A stretch of DNA of 64,000 nucleotides. Source: Cotesia glomerata (lineage: Eukaryota > Arthropoda > Insecta > Hymenoptera > Braconidae). Made by a program: the position numbers and the translations under genes. Shown piece after piece: positions 39,001 to 51,677 of this stretch. The stretch covers positions 19,750,474 through 19,814,473 of the forward strand of contig NC_058159.1 of assembly GCF_020080835.1 (NCBI RefSeq), in the 5' to 3' direction. Within the stretch, counting starts at the first letter, position 1. Each line of letters begins with the position of its first letter. The notes under the pieces were generated by a model. The model had not been told where the DNA came from, did not search any database, and saw only the letters and a program-made list of their open reading frames with translations.

Positions 39001-39493
39001 ATTTCAGTGCTTTCTTTACAAGAGCAGCTAGCACTTAACGATTTGTTCATTGTTTAATAATTAAACAAATAAATTCTCGTTTACAAATAACATATTATCA
39101 CTGATTAATATCAAACTATCAATCCTTTTATAATGAACAATAACTACTGAATGCGTAATAAGTACAAAATAAAACAAAAATAGTTCGAACTCTACTATTT
39201 CTAAAGGTCATGAAATTATTAAAATTTTCTGCGAATATTCATGTTCATATATGTACTAACTATGTATATATGTCTCAATTTTTATAATTACCAGCGTATC
39301 GGATCATCATAACTTCTACAACATTTTCTCCCGATTGCATGTAGATCGGCACTTGCAATTCAATATCAGCTTTACTTGCAGTAGTTAGTAAACCGGTGTC
39401 CGGATCCCGTACGAGAATTGCAGAAATTGGCAACATTAATTCTCTATCATTTTGCAGCTCTTTGACCAAACAGCGATTTGGTAAAGATGACAT
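36086..39493 (-). CDS. Accessory protein of the CACTA-like element, five exons, 544 residues
   Basis: Exons by GT-AG rule and phase: 39493-39292, 38934-38759, 38681-38565, 37294-36221 and 36151-36086. The coding lengths (202, 176, 117, 1074, 66) join without a stop to give 544 residues. Exon 1 is conserved-looking (MSSLPNRCLVKELQ..., ending MMIRYA). Exons 2-3 are basic and polar. Exon 4 is very rich in Ser, Arg, Thr and Gln, with diverged internal repeats of an ETSKTPRSHLSGQSTSSGQR-like block of about 60 residues, then an SRSSSSSSRSSSSR run and a helical segment. The function is unknown. Its place as a second gene inside a transposon resembles TnpA-type or other accessory proteins of CACTA elements, which is inference only. 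Confidence 0.65.
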
Positions 39494-42380
39494 TGTATCT
39501 AAGAAAGGACATTCAAATTGAAATGAAAATAAAAATCTATTTACGCAAACATTAATCTTTTAATTGGATGAAAGTAAAGATATATATATTAATCTTTTTT
39601 TTTTTATATTTACGATGAACAACTATAAGTTATCAATCAAAAATGAAAAAGACTGGACAGTTAAAAATAAACTTCATGCAAAATTATGTTAGGTTAGGTG
39701 ACAATAACATCATTATGTAATAAACATTAAACCAAAAAATGAATGTTTAATTGAACAAATCTTTACTTTCTTTGCATAAAAAAAAGATAAGTAACGATGA
39801 AGATCGAACATTTAATACTTTTTATTGTTTTACCTGTTTAATATTATGCGTTATTTGTATTTGAATTTGGTTAGTCGTATGTGAATAGTAGATACACTTC
39901 AGACGGCGCGTGCGATTGAGAGATCGCACGATCAGCCGAATTGCCTGAAGGTGGCGGTAGTATAGTATAATCAAAGTTGGAAATTTATTTGAAAATAATC
40001 GCTATCAGTATCGGAGTCAATAAAATTTTGCAAGGTCAAAATAGAATATACTTGCGGTTCATATAAATATTATTCGCACCAAAACTTTTTGAATTTATTT
40101 ATGAGTTTTGCACTTCGGAAACTAATTTTTGAGAAGTATTGTTTAAAATTACATTTATCATGGTCTCTACCTCAACAACTGAACATAAACAATTGATGAC
40201 GATTTTGAATAAAAACTCAACATCTTTTAAGTTATTTTAAATTGTAAATTTAAGAACGTTTATTATTTTTACAAGCTTAAAAAAAAAAAAGTAAATTAAT
40301 AAGAACTTTTAATAATCTTTGAATCTAACAACTCTTCATAAAATGTTGCAGTGTAATATATCATAATTTTTAATATCGGAAATAAATAAATTTTAAGCCA
40401 CTATTTTTTAATGAAGTAGAAAATTTTTTATTTTATAGAAACATACAAATTATGTCTGTATTTTTCAGAACACTTCTTGTTTTTCAATCATTTTTTCATC
40501 TCTTTGTACAAAGTAATTTATTAAACAGTGTTCTGTAAAAGCAATACTTGATTTTTAAACATTAAATATCTAACAAACAACTACAATCGCAGTTATGTAA
40601 TATGCTGTAACACAAAAATCATTAAAGGGTTCTACATAAACAATTAAAATCTAGTCAGTCTCCCATGAATTGGGAACTTTGGAAATATATGAATCATCAT
40701 TTAATCCTATTCTAATTGCAGGACTAACTATTGTTCCATCATCAACAAAAAGTAGATCATTAGTACATATAACTTTTTTAATGTAAGACACACTTGAGTT
40801 ATCATTAATTTCTTGATACCTCAGAATGATTATTCCGTTAATTGTTGTATTTTCAGCCTGAAATGAAACAAATTTTAAAATTTCACCAAAGCCGATATCA
40901 TGGCAGTACATAAATGAATTACAAAATTTTGTTTCTTTTTCTTTTGTACAGTTGAAATTAACTCCATTAACTGTTCCTTTAAAATAACAATGTAAACAGT
41001 CTGGGAAAAATCCTGATATAGCAAGGGCGTGTTTCTCACATTCACTCGGTATCATTTTTGTTGCTTTTCCTTTTCCAACTATTTTGTTATGACAACTTTC
41101 AACTAACGGCACATTCATCAGTCTCCTTATAGTCTTTCGAGTTTCTTCAGCTATTGAATCATTTTCAACGCAGCTAAAAAGATATTTTGATAACAAATAT
41201 CTATCAGTTACCTGAACGCATGGTGATTGTGGACTTGTTATTTTTTTAGCAATCCTCATATTCCAAGATTCATAAACAAATGTAGAATTTGCCCAAAATG
41301 GACCCCAATCACAAACGCTATCAGTTATATGAGTCAATAAATGTACATTGTACGTCATATTTTTCAATCCAAAATATTTTTGGAATAATGTGACATAATT
41401 TTTAAGTAAATCATTGGCCCGTCTCAGTTCTTCAGGTGATATGGAGTCACTATTAAGTATGTTTACTGCTTCACTCAATAAACCAAGATGGTCTAAATAT
41501 TTTTTGGAAAGAACATCTTTCAGGCAAATCACACAGTATTCAAGCCAGTTGCGTAATTCTGAAGCTTTCCAAGTTGCTATAGTATCTATGGATCTGGGTA
41601 GCCTTGAACGGATGTTATGTGGCTTTATGGCCAACAATCTGGAATCAATTTTTTTTTTCTGTTCAGATCGACCTATGTAATAGTCAACAACAATTTTCTT
41701 TTTTTTATTATTTATAATAACTTCTTTATAATCTTTTTTAAGTAGTAATTTAGTATGCCATTTAACAACTCCAAGGAAGCAACAATGCATGCTATCAACG
41801 ACCATTCCTTTAGACAAGTCAAATAAGGGCAGCAACATCAATGCTGATAGTCCTTTCACACCATTAATTTCGGTTTTAGTTTGAAAACTTTTGTTCATAT
41901 CAGCACGCATTTCTTCATCTGTTCTTAGTCTATCGGCGTTATGTTTTACAGGATAAACATGTTTTCTACCGACACTTTTACCAGATGCATAGCACATGGT
42001 GCAACCAAAAAAACCATTGAACCGTTTCATTCGTAGCACTTCAGATCGAGCTGGTGTATCTACCGATCCTACTATTGCAACAAATTTAGATTGTACTTCC
42101 GATGTTGGCGTTGGCTTCCAAATGATTCCTTTTTCATACAGAGCTTTGATTTGATCAGTAAACGGTCGTAAATAATCATTCATTATCGGTTCCATTGTGT
42201 CAACAAATATTCCAGCGAATAAAATATGTTTTTTTCTGAGATGTGGCGGTAGCTCATTGATTTGGACATAGATTGGCCAAGCGCTCAATTTCGAAGAGTT
42301 AGTAACTTTGCATCCGTCAGTGTTGAATGAAAATGAAAAGTTATTAGGGTTACTTAAAAACTTTCCAGGCTCACAAAGTT

Positions 42381-44105
42381 TTTGAAGTGAAACTTCTTTA
42401 GAATCGTTGTGATTTCAAACCGGATGCAACGAAAAAACGACAGGTAAGAGACACAAATACAAAAATGTGTAGGATGAAGCCAGGGGAAAGAATGAGACAG
42501 AAATATACATACAATTTGTATATTATCGGTCTCTCCTCTTTGTTCCATACTTCGTAGCGTCCCCACTCCCGTCTTCTAAGCATAGTCGCCTGTAATTTGT
42601 GAGCCAGAGCGAGAGAGCAGATGTCAGTGTGTATGTATATTGCACACTGTTTAATACGTGCTTGTATTTGAGCATTTAATGTGTGTAGTGCATGTGAAAA
42701 CTACGTGAGCTTACTGTACACTGTATGCGGCTGCGTATTACAGCGTTTTAGTAAGATAGCGTGGTGTGTTATTATTTAACTGTTTGTGAGTATTTTTATA
42801 TCTTGTACTAAATAATAAATTTTATAAAATGCCGAAAACTAATGCCGAAATGTGTCGTCAATATCGACGCAAAAAAAATGAAATTAAAATGAAAAAAAAT
42901 TCAGCAAAAAGTTCAACAGAACGTAGTCGCGAGTTTCGTGCACGTAAAAAACAATTATTGAACAATCAAAATAGATGTTCAGATATAAGTGTCAATGTGA
43001 CTGATGTAATAAATGGTAAGTGTAAATATTTTTTAATCCTGTTTTAAGTATAAACTAATATATCAATGTTTTCAGACCGAAGAGCGTCAGTATCTACAAT
43101 TGATCTACAACATGAATTTCGAAGGCTGAACTTGAATCGACTTGAGACAATTACAAATGTTTTATATGATTTCTTAAATAAAAGAAAAGGGATGTCACTG
43201 TTTACCTTTAACTGTCAAAGCTTACGAGCTCATGTACAAGATCTGCAACATGACAATATAGTGTCATCGTCAAATTTTTAATTCTTTCGGAGACATGGAT
43301 GAATAATGAAGATATTGTAGACATTCCAAATTTTAATATTGTTGTTAATTACAAAAGACCACGTACGAGGGCAGGCGGAGTAGCAATTTATCACAACGTA
43401 AATGATGGAGCCCGTGTTGTTACGCCACAAATGGATCTCAATGCACAACAGCTAGAATCATTGTCTGTTCAGCTTTCGAAAGTTGGAGAAATATGTGCCT
43501 GTGAGAGCAGAAATGACCAAGGAGATTTAATTTTGATCGTAGCAATTTACATCTTTCCCCAACCAATCAATAAAATCAGTTATTGAATTTATACATGAAA
43601 ATTTGATCAAATATACCCCAAAGGTATCGCGAATTCTCAAAAAGAATTATGATAAAATTCCGATGATTTTAAGTGGGGATTTTAACATAAATTTTGCATC
43701 AGATACAGCGCTTCCTTTGATTGAGTTTCTCGATACAACATTTTATTTAAAAATGTGTAACAATCGCACTCAATCAACTACAAGATCAAAAACGGTAATA
43801 GATGCAGTGTTCCAAAGATATATCAACCAAATTGAAACTAAAATATTTGTATCGTATTTTAGTTATCATAAGCCTCTTGTATCATTTGTTGAAACTGAAA
43901 ATATGGAACTTGAGTAATAGATTATGTAACATATGTTAAATAAAATATAAAATATCTTTTAAAATTAATCAAAATACTTTTATTTTTGAACAATTAAACT
44001 TTGTAATTATCCTACCCTTGTTATAAATATTCATCTCATTCTTTTGTCGATTCACTGAAGTTTCACTTCTATCGTGTGTGAATCGCACACACACCTTTTT
44101 TTTTT
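42381..44105 (+). mobile_element. Helentron-like element, copy 1, nested in the transposase gene
   Basis: The element begins within a T-run at TTGAAGTGAAACTTCTTTAG. It ends at GAAGTTTCACTTCTATCG, a GTGTGTG-AATCG-CACACAC hairpin and a second T-run. No target duplication is visible beyond the T's, matching the TT target of Helentrons. The near-palindromic GAAGTGAAACTTC occurs inverted at both ends. It encodes only the N-terminal exon and the C-terminal endonuclease of a Helentron-type protein; Rep and helicase are absent. A near-identical copy is at 46757-48481. Confidence 0.75.
42829..43917 (+). pseudogene. Helentron-type N-terminal exon plus C-terminal APE-like endonuclease, copy 1
   Basis: Exon 1 (42829-43015) encodes MPKTNAEMCRQYRRKKNEIK and other basic residues, the kind of N-terminus found in insect Helitron/Helentron Rep-helicases. 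A 60-bp intron (GTAAGTG...TTTTCAG) joins it in phase to 43076. The second exon has FTFNCQSLRAHV, SETWMNN, RAGGVAIYHN and ILSGDFNINF, an exonuclease/endonuclease/phosphatase-type fold. The last motif reads SYHKPL where SDHKPL is usual, so a catalytic Asp is replaced. Frameshifts occur at about 43275 and in the C-run at about 43557. The product cannot be a full Helentron protein. Confidence 0.75.
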
Positions 44106-46217
44106 ATATTTAGCCCCATCGTAAATATCTTCAATGGCATCTTGATCTTTTTTCATCCTTGTAAATCGATATTTTAAAGATTCAGAAATGTTTGGAATAG
44201 CAAGTAAATTTGCTATTTGTAAAGACAAATTTAGACTTAAAAAATATTTTAAGCATTGGTTTTTCTGCTTCGGCCCACAGAGATTACAAGAACAGTCTTT
44301 TGTTGGTTCCCGGCCTTCTCCCAAGTACTCACAACATCTACTGCAATACTGGTGATATGTTATCAATCTCTCATCTTTTTCCAGGACAGACCACAATGCT
44401 TCTTTAGTAGTTGGTAAACATCTTAAATTGTATATAGCATTGATCAACTTGCAAAAATCCAAAGTAGCTTCGTAGGACAAATTATGTCTGATTGACATCG
44501 CTAAAATTGAAAGTAAGTGATCTTTAGGGCTTAGTTTATGTGAAGAAACTAAAGGTATGTCTAAAACATAACTCTGAAATAAATTAGTGTTATTTAAATC
44601 ACAATTATCGTCATTACTGTCAGCGTCGCTGTAATCCTCAACATCACTATCATTGCTGCTATTATCATTCTGATAATCTTCTCCATCACAATTATCGTTG
44701 TTATTATTACTGCTGCTGTCATCGACTGATTCTAATGTAGAACTGTTCAAGTTACCACGATCAGTTAGGCTTTTGTTATTTTCAATACCTATCACCTCAT
44801 CATTACATTCAACAGTGAAATGATCATTGTTCATTGATATTTCCACATTGGAAGTTGAAGATTCTAAATTTATTTGCGTCTGGGGGGGAGATCTTATATT
44901 TTCTGTATCTTGAATTGAATTGGCAGTACTATTTAGTGGCATAACAGGTTCAACATCATCATATTCTGATTCTGAGTCCTGCAACAGAGATTTAATATTA
45001 TTTTACTTAAGTCATTAAAAATTATTTTTTTAACGTTATTTTTTACTTTCAAGTGACAGTCACACTTCTAAACTCATAGTTTTAACATGTAGTCTTAACT
45101 CTTAAAAAATAAAAAAAAATTTTGGAGTAATACAACATCTAGCAACTTCTTTTTTAACCAATAAACTAAGCATATGAAAATTCACTAAGTAAATTTTTGG
45201 ATAATAATTTTTTTGTTCACGCTTATATATTATTTTTTACATTAATGACATAAGCTATTAATCACGACTGATGTATATTATCAAAAATTTCGGAGTCGAG
45301 AAAAAAGTTGATTTGATGTTTTATAATTTCAATATTTTGAAGGAACGAAAATGAGTATACATTACCTCAGTATGCGCAATAATTCTTGGTAACAAATTAA
45401 ATCCGAAATACTGAGGATTAAATTCCAACACTTGTTCACAAATTTTCCTATTTCGTTTATAAACTGTTGTTCGGTGAAGCTTTCTTTTTTTATTCTTATC
45501 CATTATTTTTTATTGTTTGAAGTACATATGTATAAGTACGTTTTAATAATATCACGGGCAAAATAATTTAAATAATTTATATAATATGAATCATAGTTTT
45601 GTAGCATACAAATATAAATATCTATGTGAACAAAAATAAAAACAAAATTAAACAACAGTATAGAGAGCCGGACACAGTGGAAAGTCGTTATGACTAGCAG
45701 GCTCAACACTAAATATGTACCGGTTCAGTTGCCTCGGTGACGCCTATGCGGCTAAATCTCGCACTAGAATCGACTCGACTCCAGCAACGGACAATGATAA
45801 AGTCAGTGGGAAAATAATAATAATTAAAATAATAAAACAGACGCTACGGCTGTAGTATGTAAAAAAGAGATTATTTAAATAATTTATCTTTCTCATTTAG
45901 ATATTTTCTATTAATAAAGTCTAAAGTAATTATATTTGCTGTGTACCACTTTTTTAGTAGTATTAGTTTTGAACAAACTACAAATAATATTTGTCAACGA
46001 CATCTATTATCCACTTGAAGAACTTGAAGATTTTTTCAGCACAATTTGGGTATGAAAAGTTCACAAATATACTCAATACTTACGATCATTTCGGTATTTT
46101 TTCGGTATAATTAAAGCAATTTTCGTAAAACATACTTGAAAGTTAATCTAATGTTTACTATATTAAAAACATACTCAAAATATACTCAAAATCTCGGTAT
46201 GATTGAATTCGCTAGGG

Positions 46218-46756
46218 AGGTTACAATATAAACTTTAAAGTTTAATAAATTAAAAAGTAAATACATTCACACAACTTAATTATTTACATAATTATAGAAT
46301 GTGTATGATATATTAATAATGATATATGACATGTGAATATTACATATCAATAACTTACCTTTTAATTATATTACATTTATTTTACATTATTTGTAACACA
46401 TAAAATATCACAACATAATAACCCAACTTTATTTTCCGGTTGCCCGCGCTGTCCAACACGTGTTAAAAAAGTCATGCGCATTGGCAAAAAAGATAGTACA
46501 TGCTAATGCTCTGCAAGAGCACTAACTTTACAAATGAGGAGAAGGGGAAGGTCCTACACTCGGAGAATTTAACGTTTGAAACAGTAAAAATTCTACTTTT
46601 AAAATGTATATTTTACCCGTCAAACACATCAATGATTACAGTTTCATCTTTAGCGTTGCGTTTAAAATTTACCATTTGACTTTGTAAATATTGACGTTGC
46701 TTGTATGGAAATTTACTAACTGCAGTTTATATTTTTTACATATCATACGATCATTT
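46218..46756. repeat. Flank of CACTA element and left part of a repeat hosting Helentron copy 2
   Basis: No gene. GTTTGAAACAGTAAAAATTC at about 46573 and ATGTATATTTTACCCGT resemble parts of 30430-30480. The continuation of this family, ending ACAGTTTACTTTTTTCCGTG, is at 48482-48740. Helentron copy 2 may therefore have inserted into it. Confidence 0.45.
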
Positions 46757-48481
46757 TTGAAGTGAAACTTCTTTAGAATCGTTGTGATTTCAAACCGGAT
46801 GCAACGAAAAAACGACAGGTAAGAGACACAAATACAAAAATGTGTAGGATGAAGCCAGGGGAAAGAATGAGACAGAAATATACATACAATTTGTATATTA
46901 TCGGTCTCTCCTCTTTGTGCCATACTTCGTAGCGTCCCCACTCCCGTCTTCTAAGCATAGTCGCCTGTAATTTGTGAGCCAGAGCGAGAGAGCAGATGTC
47001 AGTGTGTATGTATATTGCACACTGTTTAATACGTGCTTGTATTTGAGCATTTAACGTGTGTAGTGCATGTGAAAACTACGTGAGCTTACTGTACACTGTA
47101 TGCGGCTGCGTATTACAGCGTTTTAGTAAGATAGCGTGGTGTGTTATTATTTAACTGTTTGTGAGTATTTTTATATCTTGTACTAAATAATAAATTTTAT
47201 AAAATGCCGAAAACTAATGCCGAAATGTGTCGTCAATATCGACGCAAAAAAAATGAAATTAAAATGAAAAAAAATTCAGCAAAAAGTTCAACAGAACGTA
47301 GTCGCGAGTTTCGTGCACGTAAAAAACAATTATTGAACAATCAAAATAGATGTTCAGATATAAGTGTCAATGTGACTGATGTAATAAATGGTAAGTGTAA
47401 ATATTTTTTAATCCTGTTTTAAGTATAAACTAATATATCAATGTTTTTCAGACCGAAGAGCGTCAGTATCTACAATTGATCTACAACATGAATTTCGAAG
47501 GCTGAACTTGAATCGACTTGAGACAATTACAAATGTTTTTATATGATTTCTTAAATAAAAGAAAAGGGATGTCACTGTTTACCTTTAACTGTCAAAGCTT
47601 ACGAGCTCATGTACAAGATCTGCAACATGACAATATAGTGTCGTCGGCAAAGTTTTGAATTGTTTCGGAGACATGGATGAATAATGAAGATATTGTAGAC
47701 ATTCCAAATTTTAATATTGTTGTTAATTACAAAAGACCACGTACGAGGGCAGGCGGAGTAGCAATTTATCACAACGTAAATGATGGAGCCCGTGTTGTTA
47801 CGCCACAAATGGATCTCAATGCACAACAGCTAGAATCATTGTCTGTTCAGCTTTCGAAAGTTGGAGAAATATGTGCCTGTGAGAGCAGAAATGACCAAGG
47901 AGATTTAATTTTGATCGTAGCAATTTACATCTTTCCCAACCAATCAATAAAATCAGTTATTGAATTTATACATGAAAATTTGATCAAATATACCCCAAAG
48001 GTATCGCGAATTCTCAAAAAGAATTATGATAAAATTCCGATGATTTTAAGTGGGGATTTTAACATAAATTTTGCATCAGATACAGCGCTTCCTTTGATTG
48101 AGTTTCTCGATACAACATTTTATTTAAAAATGTGTAACAATCGCACTCAATCAACTACAAGATCAAAAACGGTAATAGATGCAGTGTTCCAAAGATATAT
48201 CAACCAAATTGAAACTAAAATATTTGTATCGTATTTTAGTTATCATAAGCCTCTTGTATCATTTGTTGAAACTGAAAATATGGAACTTGAGTAATAGATT
48301 ATGTAACATATGTTAAATAAAATATAAAATATCTTTTAAAATTAATCAAAATACTTTCATTTTTGAACAATTAAACTTTGTAATTATCCTACCCTTGTTA
48401 TAAATATTCATCTCATTCTTTTGTCGATTCACTGAAGTTTCACTTCTATCGTGTGTGAATCGCACACACACCTTTTTTTTT
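46757..48481 (+). mobile_element. Helentron-like element, copy 2
   Basis: Same ends and interior as the copy at 42381-44105, with only a handful of single-base differences and one-base indels over about 1.72 kb. It lies between T-runs in an unrelated flank. The high identity means that both copies arose or homogenised recently. Confidence 0.75.
47204..48294 (+). pseudogene. Helentron-type N-terminal exon plus C-terminal endonuclease, copy 2
   Basis: Exon 1 is 47204-47390, the intron ends at TTTTTCAG and exon 2 starts at 47452. Relative to copy 1 it has an extra T at about 47538 and a TGA at 47656-47658 in place of a Leu codon. The stretch 47677-48294 is open for 205 residues, because the C-run that shifts the frame in copy 1 has one base fewer here. 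It carries RAGGVAIYHN, ILSGDFNINF and the same SYHKPL variant. Confidence 0.75.
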
Positions 48482-48867
48482 ACATACGAAATGATAAATA
48501 TCAAAGTCAAAGTTCTTAATTATTATACTTTAACATTTTCGACTTTCACATAGCGAATATTACTGTTTGAAATAGTATTTTTTAGCGTGTAAACAATAAA
48601 TTGTAGCATTTAAATAATAAATATTACATTGTGACTAGTAAAATCACGATTTTACTGTTTGAAATGGTAATTTTTATCAGTTGATCATTACTTATTACAA
48701 CTCGACTATTATTTATTACAGTTTACTTTTTTCCGTGTAATGGTCACACTGAATTGATGATAAATATAATAGTAATTATGATATTTATTATTATTATTAC
48801 TATTATTATTATGTTATTGAGCTCCAGATTCTTTAATTTAAATAAATAATTCCTTTAATTATCATTT
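48482..48867. repeat. Repeat remnant ending in ACAGTTTACTTTTTTCCGTGT
   Basis: Contains TTTACTGTTTGAAATGGTAA and an end that is the inverse of 30219-30238. Short (ATT)n follows near 48787-48812. No gene. Confidence 0.45.
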
Positions 48868-49832
<965 letters not shown>

Positions 49833-50310
49833 TTTTTAATCAATTACACAATTTTTTTAATAAATTAGCGTTATCAGGCGTGCATTTTTGGATTTTTCAA
49901 ACTTTTGTGTTTTATTTCTCAAATACCGGGTAGTTGATAAAATTATTTTCTTGTGTTTTTCAAAACATGAGATGCTATATTATAAATATACATATAATAT
50001 AGATCAACTTAACGATTAAAAAAGTTTCACTTCTATTGTGACCTTATGCCTGTGAGGCTCACTCGTTTTTTTCTGAAATGTAAAGTTTCCAATGAATAAT
50101 TTTATTACAATTCCTCCACTAATTAATCTAAAGGAACTTCGTTCCATCCGGGTGTCCCTTGACACCTCTCAAGTTCTTTTTTAAATATACACTGTACATA
50201 GAATCAAGGGTAGAAGGTTTACTAGATACAACATAGCACACTTATGTCTGTAAGTTACAAGTATAATGTAGAGGCGAGCAAAAAATGACACTTAACAAAA
50301 AGATATGAAA
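49833..50310. other. No gene; Helentron-like terminal motif
   Basis: AAAAAGTTTCACTTCTATTGTG at about 50024 resembles the 3' terminal motif of the Helentron-like copies and is followed by a weak hairpin (GTGAGGCTCAC). It may mark the end of a non-autonomous Helentron derivative. Confidence 0.35.
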
Positions 50311-51403
50311 TCCGAACAAAAACAGTTTAACTGTAAAAAATTGCGCCAAGTCCACGTTCATAGAACTCATCTCAATAACATTTGCACTTTACAAAAAAAA
50401 TTAGGCTCGTTTCAATAATTTTCATTCTCTACAAAAAGATGGGAAATACAAAAAAATACCAAGAAACCGTCATAATGGTGAAAAAATTGAAATAAAATTT
50501 GTTAAAAATTAAAAAAAAAAAATTTTTATCGTACTTGGCGCGCGTCATTGAGTACCCCAAATTTTTTCAGGATAAATGAACATCTTTTTAATGTTGAGAA
50601 ATTTATAAGTAAGTGAACCTATATTATTTCATAATAAGATTTACAAAAGTTAGGTAAAATCGACATTCCATACGCAGTTATGCAAACTACATACAAGTCG
50701 ATACTCATGCACACGTTGGGTCGGTTGCATTGTGAGAATTGTGTTTACTAAAAAATAAAACATATGGCCGACTACATTGGGAAAATGCGGTGTGAATGCC
50801 AATCAAAATGTGTTAATTACAATTAAACGAAGCAATATCAAGCTTTAATATTGCATAAGGTTCTTCATTAAAGATTAATGACGAAGCTGAAAAAAAATGA
50901 ATCCAAAAATTTTATATAATTTCAGATTTCTTAAACACACCTCCATATTGACAGTTGTTTTCACTAAAGATCTAAAAAAAATTTTAAAAACGGGTTTTTT
51001 CACTAAAACTGATAATTAATACACTAAGCAATGTTTTCAATGAGTTCAGTATTCTGGACTAATGTAAATCTATATAAATATATAATATGATTATATATAT
51101 ACAAGCGAAATCGTTTTTTCTTGAGTTGACATGCTTCCGAAAAAATTTGCGGTACTCAATGACGCGCGCCAAGTACGATAAAAAATTTTTTTTTTAATTT
51201 TTTAATTTTTAACAAATTTTATTTCAATTTTTTCAACATTATGACGGTTTCTTGGTATTTTTTTGTATTTCACATCTTTCTGTAGAGAATGAAAATTATT
51301 GAAACGAGCCTAATTTTTTTTGTAAAGTGCAAATGTTATTGAGATGAGTTCTATGAACGTGGACTTGGCGCAATTTTTTACAGTTAAACTGTTTTTGTTC
51401 GGA
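50311..51403. mobile_element. Inverted-repeat element upstream of the last Mitf exon
   Basis: 50311-50570 and 51139-51403 are inverted copies of about 260 bp (left arm includes GGCGCGCGTCATTGAGTACC, right arm GGTACTCAATGACGCGCGCC). The spacer of about 570 bp is AT-rich and non-coding. MITE-like. Target duplications are not clear. Confidence 0.65.
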
Positions 51404-51677
51404 TTGATTAATTTTCTGAAAATTTTTAGTTGAATGTCAACAATCCAAAAAAGTTTCACTTGCATCGTGGTTTTTTTAAAACCACACAATAATTTTTTCT
51501 ATTCGTGTGACTATTTCCAAAGTTTTTCACTAGTTTTAAGATCGAAAACTTTTTCAGAATGTCAGAAATAATTGTATGGTTTAAGTTAAGTTGATATTGA
51601 GAAAGATTGTTTCTAAACTAATTACATTAATTAATATGAATTAGTTTATTAGTTATTGATTCTTGATATTATTACAG

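Larger units (their letters stand above)
40651..45503 (-). pseudogene. Tnp2-like (CACTA/EnSpm) transposase, split by a nested insertion
   Basis: Exon 1 (45503-45366) encodes 46 basic residues ending AHTE before GTAATG. Exon 2 starts at 44978 after TTGTTGCAG and is in phase. It has an acidic N-part, a Cys-rich motif (CSRCCEYLG...CSCNLCG) and then DIYDGAKYK, where the 1.7-kb Helentron-like element interrupts it. The frame resumes at about 42376 (KLCEPGKFLSNPNNFSFSF, NTDGCKVTNSSKLSAWPIY) and runs to the stop at 40651. The C-terminal part has the Tnp2 hallmarks: INELPPHLRKKHILFAGIF, a CTMCYASGK zinc pair and VDSMHCCFLGVVKWHTKLLL, a D-x-x-H-C box near a catalytic Asp. Without the insert the protein would be about 910 residues. 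Transposases of this type cut and rejoin element ends. Confidence 0.85.
35345..46217 (-). mobile_element. CACTA/EnSpm-like DNA transposon, 10.9 kb including a nested element
   Basis: Perfect 12-bp terminal inverted repeats CCCTAGCGAATT lie at 35345-35356 and, inverted, at 46206-46217. AG flanks both sides (35343-35344, 46218-46219), a possible 2-bp target duplication. Subterminal ATACCGAAA and GAGTATATTT motifs recur near both ends in inverted arrangement, as CACTA elements often show. Inside, on the minus strand, are a Tnp2-like transposase gene and a five-exon accessory gene. Without the nested Helentron-like insert (42381-44105) the element is about 9.1 kb. The termini are not the usual CACTA/CACTG, so the superfamily rests on the protein. 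Confidence 0.75.

Noticed and set aside
42398..42583. Short minus-strand ORF repeated at 46773-46958
   Set aside because: It repeats only because the Helentron-like element is duplicated, lies in its 5' non-coding part and is antisense to it.
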